A stretch of 64,000 nucleotides of DNA from Dugong dugon (taxonomy: Eukaryota > Chordata > Mammalia > Sirenia > Dugongidae): assembly GCA_030035585.1 (NCBI GenBank), contig CM057469.1, forward strand, positions 61,583,501 to 61,647,500. Reading direction: 5' to 3'. Made by a program: the position numbers and the translations under genes. Each line of letters opens with the position of its first letter. Within the stretch, counting starts at the first letter, position 1. The notes below the pieces were generated by a model, which had not been told where the DNA came from, did not search any database, and was given only the letters and a program-made list of their open reading frames with translations. Positions 59,106 to 64,000 of the stretch are shown here, piece by piece.

Positions 59106-59931
59106 AGATTTAGGATGCCTCATTGAATAAATTTATCAACAGAATATGATTAAATGGATTTTGTTAATTTGTAAGGAAATTCATTTCAACAGTTTTTTGA
59201 ATGCTGAGTTTGATATGTTGTTTATATCTATTTGGGCAAGTTCCTTCACTAACAATGACAACAGCAACAAAGCTTTCTATACAGTTTTAAGTTTCTCAGT
59301 TAAAACACGATAGTCATCCAATTCAAGTAGATTAATGGCTGTGTCACCAGTGTACTTGCTAAGGAACCTAGTGTATTTGCAATTTGTCTTTTCTCCTGAT
59401 TCCCAAGTGTATGTTAAAAGGCCTGTCTTCTGTTAGAGATGGCAATAAAAGAAATATAAGACATAGCAGAGGAAGGGCAATGTGCCAACTTGAAAGTGAC
59501 CAGTAGAATTTGGACAGAGTCTGCCTGAGATTCAAGTTGAAAACTAGTCTTCTAGTAACTCTCTCTAAAAGTGGTCTTTAAGAAAGCTACCCGTTAGGAA
59601 AAGAACACATGTGCAGAGATAAAAGTATTTTTATGTGTCCAGTAGCACAAAATTTATTGAGCAATACATTCTGTTTCATGATGCAATACAAAAGCTGGAA
59701 AGGGAGAACAACAACAAAACAAAAAAATCACATCCATGCTTCACAGCACTTCTTTTAAGAGATAAAACATTTTAACAAATAAATACATGTAAAGCAAAAA
59801 ACAAATGCATCAAAGATAAGACTCTATTAACATTCACGGAGAAGTGAAATGATTTTCAACTCCTGAATTGGGTGACTAGATAAGGGAGACTTAAAAACAA
59901 ACAAACAACAACAACAACAAAAATATATCAC

Positions 59932-60092
59932 GACCAAACCCAATGCTATCAAGTCAATTCCCACCCATAGCAACCCTATGCGAGACAGCAGAACTGCCCC
60001 ATAGGGTGTCCAAGATGCATCTGGTGGATTCGAACTGTCAGTGTTTTCCTTAGCACCCTGAGCTCTTAACCACTGCCCCAGCAGGGCTGCAA
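59932..60092 (-). mobile_element. AfroSINE
   Basis: Antisense copy: TGCTATCAAGTCAATTCCCA, AGAACTGCCCCATAGGG, GAGCTCTTAACCACTGC. Confidence 0.85.
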
Positions 60093-60367
60093 GGGAGATA
60101 GAGGAGATCTAAACACAGAAGTTGTGCCTGGCACACATTAATCACTTCATAAATCTTTGCTGAATGTTCTTGAGTGAGCTTTTGGAAGGATGATTAGATT
60201 GAGATCAATGGAACATGGAGAGATTACTCTGGAGCAGTGGAAAGAAGGGGAACAAAGATCATAGAGGTTCAACCATGTGTGGCTATTTACGAAGAATAAA
60301 AGCATTGTAATTTGCTTGAACTTTAGAATTCCTGAATGACAGTTGTGTGTATTCAGGTGATTCTTAC

Positions 60368-60545
60368 TTAACGGCAACACTATAGGACAGAGTAGAATGA
60401 CCCCGTAGGATTTCCTAGACTGTAATCTTTACTGGAACACATCGCCAGGTCGTTTTCCCCTGCAGAGTAGTTGCTGGGTTCAAACTGAGGAGCTTTTTGT
60501 TTAGCCACTGAGTGCTTTAACCATTGCACCAGCAGGGCTCCTTTG
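60368..60545 (-). mobile_element. AfroSINE
   Basis: Antisense copy: GGACAGAGTAGAATGACCCC, CTAGACTGTAATCTTTAC, and the head at the right end (AACCATTGCACCAGCAGGGC). Confidence 0.85.
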
Positions 60546-61243
60546 AATGAGAGTAACCAGGGATAATGCTTGAAATCCCATTATCAGTACAAAACTTTCT
60601 TCCCCCTGCCACACTTCTCAAAATGATGCCATTCTCATTTTTATTTTCAGATAAACACTTCATATTTTACAGCGTTTTCCACCACACAATTTGATAGTTT
60701 TAATTATTTTGGAACATCAACCGTGATCACTACCAAAATGTAGAAAAATGAATTTACCGGGTTAATTCTTTGGTAGCTGAATTGCTACATGTACCTTTTT
60801 CAAACAAGAACAAAAAAGATAAATTAGAATAAAACAGAAAATAATAAGGAAAAATAGTGCTGTTCTGATATAAGGACTTGAGCTTGAGAAGCATACCAGC
60901 CTCGTTTTCTCAAAAGTACTATAAAAAGGAATAACATTTATACATTTTCAATAAAAGGCAGTGATAATCACTCAAAAATGTATAAACATACCAGCATAAT
61001 TATTCCTAGAACACATTCATCAGAATTAGTAATTATATCTTTGTTGTATTGTTATTTTTTTTTTTTACTGATTTTTTAAATGAATATTTTATATTCAAAT
61101 TCTCTTTATCAAACATGGGAAAGGCAAAGAAAGTGAGACATAAAGGAAGGAAATGACGAAGTATAAATAGCAGCATATTTCTTAGACCAGTAGTATATTT
61201 CTTAGATCTGCAAAGTCTACTGGCTAGAATCATGTTTACCCTC

Positions 61244-61745
61244 TGTCTTAGTCATGTAGTGCTGCTGTAACAGAAATACCACAAATGGATGGGTTTAACA
61301 AAGAGAAATTTATTCTCTCACATCTAGTAGGCTACACGTCCAAATTCGGGGCATCAGCTCCAGGGGAAGGCTTTCTCTCTCTGTCGGCTCTGGAGGAAGG
61401 TCCTTGTCATCAACCTTCCTCTGGTTGAGGAGCTTCTCAGGCACAGGGACCCCAGGTCCAAAAGATGCTCTTTGCTCCCAGTGGTGCTTTCTTAGTGGTA
61501 TGAGGTCCCCATGTCTGTCTGCTACTTCTTTTATATCTCAAAAGAGATTGGCTTAAGACACTATCTAATTTTGTAGATCTCGTCAATATAACTGCCACTA
61601 ATCCATCTCGTTATATCATAGTGATAGGATTTACAAGAGGGAAATCACATCAGATGACAAAATGGTAGACAATCATACACTACTGGGAATCATGATACAG
61701 CCAAGTGGACAGATATTTTGGGGGGGCACAATTCAATCCATGACA
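61244..61745 (-). mobile_element. MaLR-type solo LTR (fossil) in CFHR intron 1
   Basis: Antisense LTR of 502 bp. On the - strand it begins TGTCATGGATTGAATTG and ends GACTAAGACA. A perfect 5-bp duplication CCCTC flanks it (61239-61243 and 61746-61750). It ends about 230 bp before the SCR1 exon. It is of the same family as the copies at 28702, 34057 and 53221. Confidence 0.88.
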
Positions 61746-61974
61746 CCCTCTTCCTCTGAATTTACATTTTTGTGTGATTTTAATCTTGGAGGTATTTACA
61801 AAAGATATACACATGATGTGACTCCAAAACTTACTTCCTCAAACAGCTTTGCAGGTTTAGAAATAGATTTTGCCAGCCCCCAAGTAACTGATACAAGTGG
61901 ACAAATTCAGCTAAATATTATAATAATTAATGTTATTATTTAAACAATTATTTTTCATTAACATTTTTCCCAAG

Positions 61975-62169
61975 AGAGAACTTGCAATTTTCCAGAAATA
62001 AAACATGGAAGAACATATGGTGAAAATCAACCTAAACAAAACTTTCCAGTTGCTATAGGAAAATATTTCTACTATACCTGTGATCATAGCTATGTATCTG
62101 CTTCACAGTCTCTCTGGACTCGAATAACCTGCACAGAGGAAGGATGGTCACCAACACCAAAGTGTCGCA
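61975..62169 (+). CDS. CFHR: CFHR gene exon 2, first SCR module
   Basis: Acceptor CCCAAG ending at 61974, donor GTGAGT at 62170, phase 1 at both ends. The module starts ERTCNFPEIKHG and ends TCTEEGWSPTPKCR, with four cysteines and the Trp. The first half (FPEIKHG..., NFPVAIGKYF) resembles factor H SCR6 and CFHR3/4 SCR1. The second half (LWTRITCTEEGWSPTPKC) is almost identical to CFHR1/2/5 SCR1. Tyr34 of the human CFHR1 dimerisation motif appears to be retained, but Tyr39 is not, so CFHR1-type dimerisation is doubtful. The remaining exons lie beyond the right edge. CFHR proteins compete with factor H for C3b and so tune complement; which human paralogue this corresponds to cannot be settled from one module. 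Confidence 0.9.
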
Positions 62170-62404
62170 GTGAGTAAATGCTCTCACCATTATCTGGAAG
62201 AATCATCCATGAGTGGCGTGAGATGTGCCAGAAGGGATCAAAGAGTCTTCACAATCGTAAGGGTGGGGACTAGATAAGCAGGTAAAGATAATATATGTCA
62301 TTCTTCTTCTTTTTATAAGGAGTCATTCACGTAAATCTAATGAGAAAAAAATATATATACTTTTGCTAAATATTTTAATATCTAAATATTTTAGTTTTAA
62401 AAAC

Positions 62405-64000
62405 TACTTTTTTTATTGTGCTTTAATTGAAAGTTTACAGTTCAAGTCAGTTTCTCATACAAAAATTTATACACCCATTGCTATGTGACCCCAGCTGCTC
62501 TGCGTATAATGTGATAGCACACTCCTCGTTTCCACCGTGGATTTCCCACGTCTATTCAACCAACTCCTGTCCCTTTTTGCCTTCTCATCACGCCTCTAGA
62601 CAGGACACTTAGTCTCATGTATCTACTCGAGCTAAGAAGCACTCTCTTCACGAGTATCATTTTATGTCCCATAGTCCAGTCTAATCTTTGTCTGAAGAGT
62701 TTGGCTTCGGGAATGGATTCAGTTCTAGGCTAACAGAGAGTCCAGGGGCCATGTCTTATGGGGTCCCTCCAGACTCAGTCAGACCATTAAGTCTGATCTT
62801 TTTACTAGAATTCGAGTTCCGTACCCTACTTTTCCCCTGCTCTGCCAGGGACTCTGTTGTGTTCCCTGTCAGGGCGGTCAGGGCGGTCATTGGTGGTACC
62901 CAGGTACCATCTAGTTCTTCTGGTCTCAGGCTGATGGAGTCTCTGGTTTATGTGGCCCTTTCTATCTCCTGGGCTAATATTTTCCTTGTGTCTTTGGTGT
63001 TCTTCATTCTCCTTTGCTCCAAGTGGGTTGTGATAAATTGATGCATCTTAGATGGCTGCTCACTAGCTTTTAAGACCCCAGATGGCACTCACTAAAGTGG
63101 GATGCAGAATATTTTCTTAATAAACTTTATTATGCCAATTGACCTAGAAGATGTCCCTGAAACCATGGTCCCCAGACCCCCGTCCCTTCTACTCTGTCCC
63201 TCGAAGTGTTTGGCTGCATTCAGAAAACTTCTTAGCTTTTGGTTTAGTCCAGTTGTGTTGATTTCCCCTGTAGTGTGTGTTGTCCTTCCCTTCACTTAAT
63301 TCTTGTCTACTATCTAGTTAGTGAATACCCCTTCCACTCCCACCCCTCCCTTATAACTATCAAAGAATGTTTTCTGTGGTTAAACCTTTTCTTGAGTTCT
63401 TGTAATAGTGGTCTTATACAATATTTGTCCTTTTGTGACTCACTAAATTCACTCAGCATAATACCTTCCGGATTCCGCTGTGTTATGTTTCACAGATTCA
63501 TCGTTCTTCATCATTGCATAGTATTACACTGTGTGAATACACCATAATTTGTTTCTCCATTTGTCCGTTGATGGGCACTTAGGCTGTTTCCATCTTTTTG
63601 CTATTGTGAACAGTGCTGCAATAAACATGGGTGTGCATATAACACTTCACGTGAAGGCTCTGATTTTTCTAGGATATAGTCCAAGGAGGAGGTTGCTGGA
63701 TTGTATGGTATTTCTATTTCTAGGTTTTTGAGGAAGTGTCAAATCGATTTCCAAAGTGGTTGTACCATATTACATTCCTGTCAACAGTGTATAAGTGTTC
63801 CAGTCTCTCCACAACCTCTCCAACATTTATTGTTTTTTGGATTAATGTTAGCCTTGTTGGGGTGAGATGGCATCTCTTTGTAGGTTTCATTTCCATTTCT
63901 CTAATGGCTAATGATTGTGACCATTTCCTCATTTCTGTTAGTTGCCTGAATGTCTTCTTGGTGAAGTGCCTGTTCATATCCTTTGCCCATTTTTTAATTG
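62405..64000 (-). mobile_element. L1 (older elephant-lineage subfamily, L1 F), continuing past the edge
   Basis: Antisense 3' UTR from 62405 (TTTTTTATTGTGCTTTAATTG) and the ORF2 C-terminal region from about 63395 to the edge. The 3' UTR matches that of the element at 5608-6711. The ORF2 piece at 63720-63977 reads MNRHFTKKTFRQLTEMRKWS, the conserved late ORF2 segment, and is broken. The 5' part lies outside the window, in CFHR intron 2. Confidence 0.85.

Larger units (their letters stand above)
57652..61974 (+). other. CFHR intron 1
   Basis: A 4.3 kb phase-1 intron with GT-AG ends. It holds four AfroSINEs (58394-58610, 58905-59105, 59932-60092, 60368-60545) and one MaLR solo LTR (61244-61745). 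The rest (57652-58393, 58611-58904, 59106-59931, 60093-60367, 60546-61243, 61746-61974) is AT-rich and shows no coding module. The only other item I can name is an AAC-rich microsatellite near 59900-59920. Confidence 0.85.

Overview
The window looks like nuclear DNA of an afrotherian mammal, most likely an elephant or another paenungulate. It is AT-rich. It carries many tRNA-derived AfroSINE copies (e.g. 131-266, 19650-19820, 60368-60545), L1 elements with 5' and 3' untranslated regions I associate with the elephant lineage, and vertebrate-style split genes with GT-AG introns in which every internal exon encodes one complement control protein (SCR/CCP/Sushi) module. All comparisons with human proteins are from memory.

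The gene at the left (1-~10.05 kb, + strand) is the 3' part of complement factor H (CFH). Seven consecutive exons encode SCR14 to SCR20, all in phase 1-1, ending in a TAA stop at 9857-9859 and a short 3' UTR. These modules carry the C-terminal C3b/C3d- and sialic acid/heparin-binding surface that protects host cells from the alternative pathway. At the right (57.59 kb to the edge, + strand) a factor H-related (CFHR) gene begins with a signal-peptide exon and one SCR exon. Its remaining exons lie outside the window. The order CFH then CFHR on one strand is the expected layout of the RCA locus.

The ~47.7 kb between the CFH stop and the CFHR start codon contains no SCR exon that I could find and is mostly nested retrotransposons. 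From left to right: full-length L1 A (10162-18040); a unique stretch with SINEs and an ancient L1 fragment (18060-21069); a MaLR LTR fragment; L1 B (21230-~33145), split by nested L1 C (23956-28496) and a MaLR solo LTR (28702-29219); then a fossil class I endogenous retrovirus (~33150-55096, - strand), split by a MaLR solo LTR (34057-34527), the nearly intact L1 D (35247-44022), L1 E (~45765-52838) and another MaLR LTR (53221-53708). All of the young L1 copies are on the - strand, antisense to CFH and CFHR.

The points most worth a second look are: the mosaic character of the CFHR first SCR; lineage changes in CFH (an expanded SCR15 loop, an A10 run in the SCR13-14 linker, altered N-glycosylation sites, a changed SCR20 surface and tail); an L1 with an intact ORF1 and a single ORF2 frameshift shared with its neighbour; CpG-dense 266-bp promoter-type monomers in that L1; and a duplicated 3'-tail module in L1 C, D and E. 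I saw no RNA genes, CRISPR arrays or prokaryotic features.
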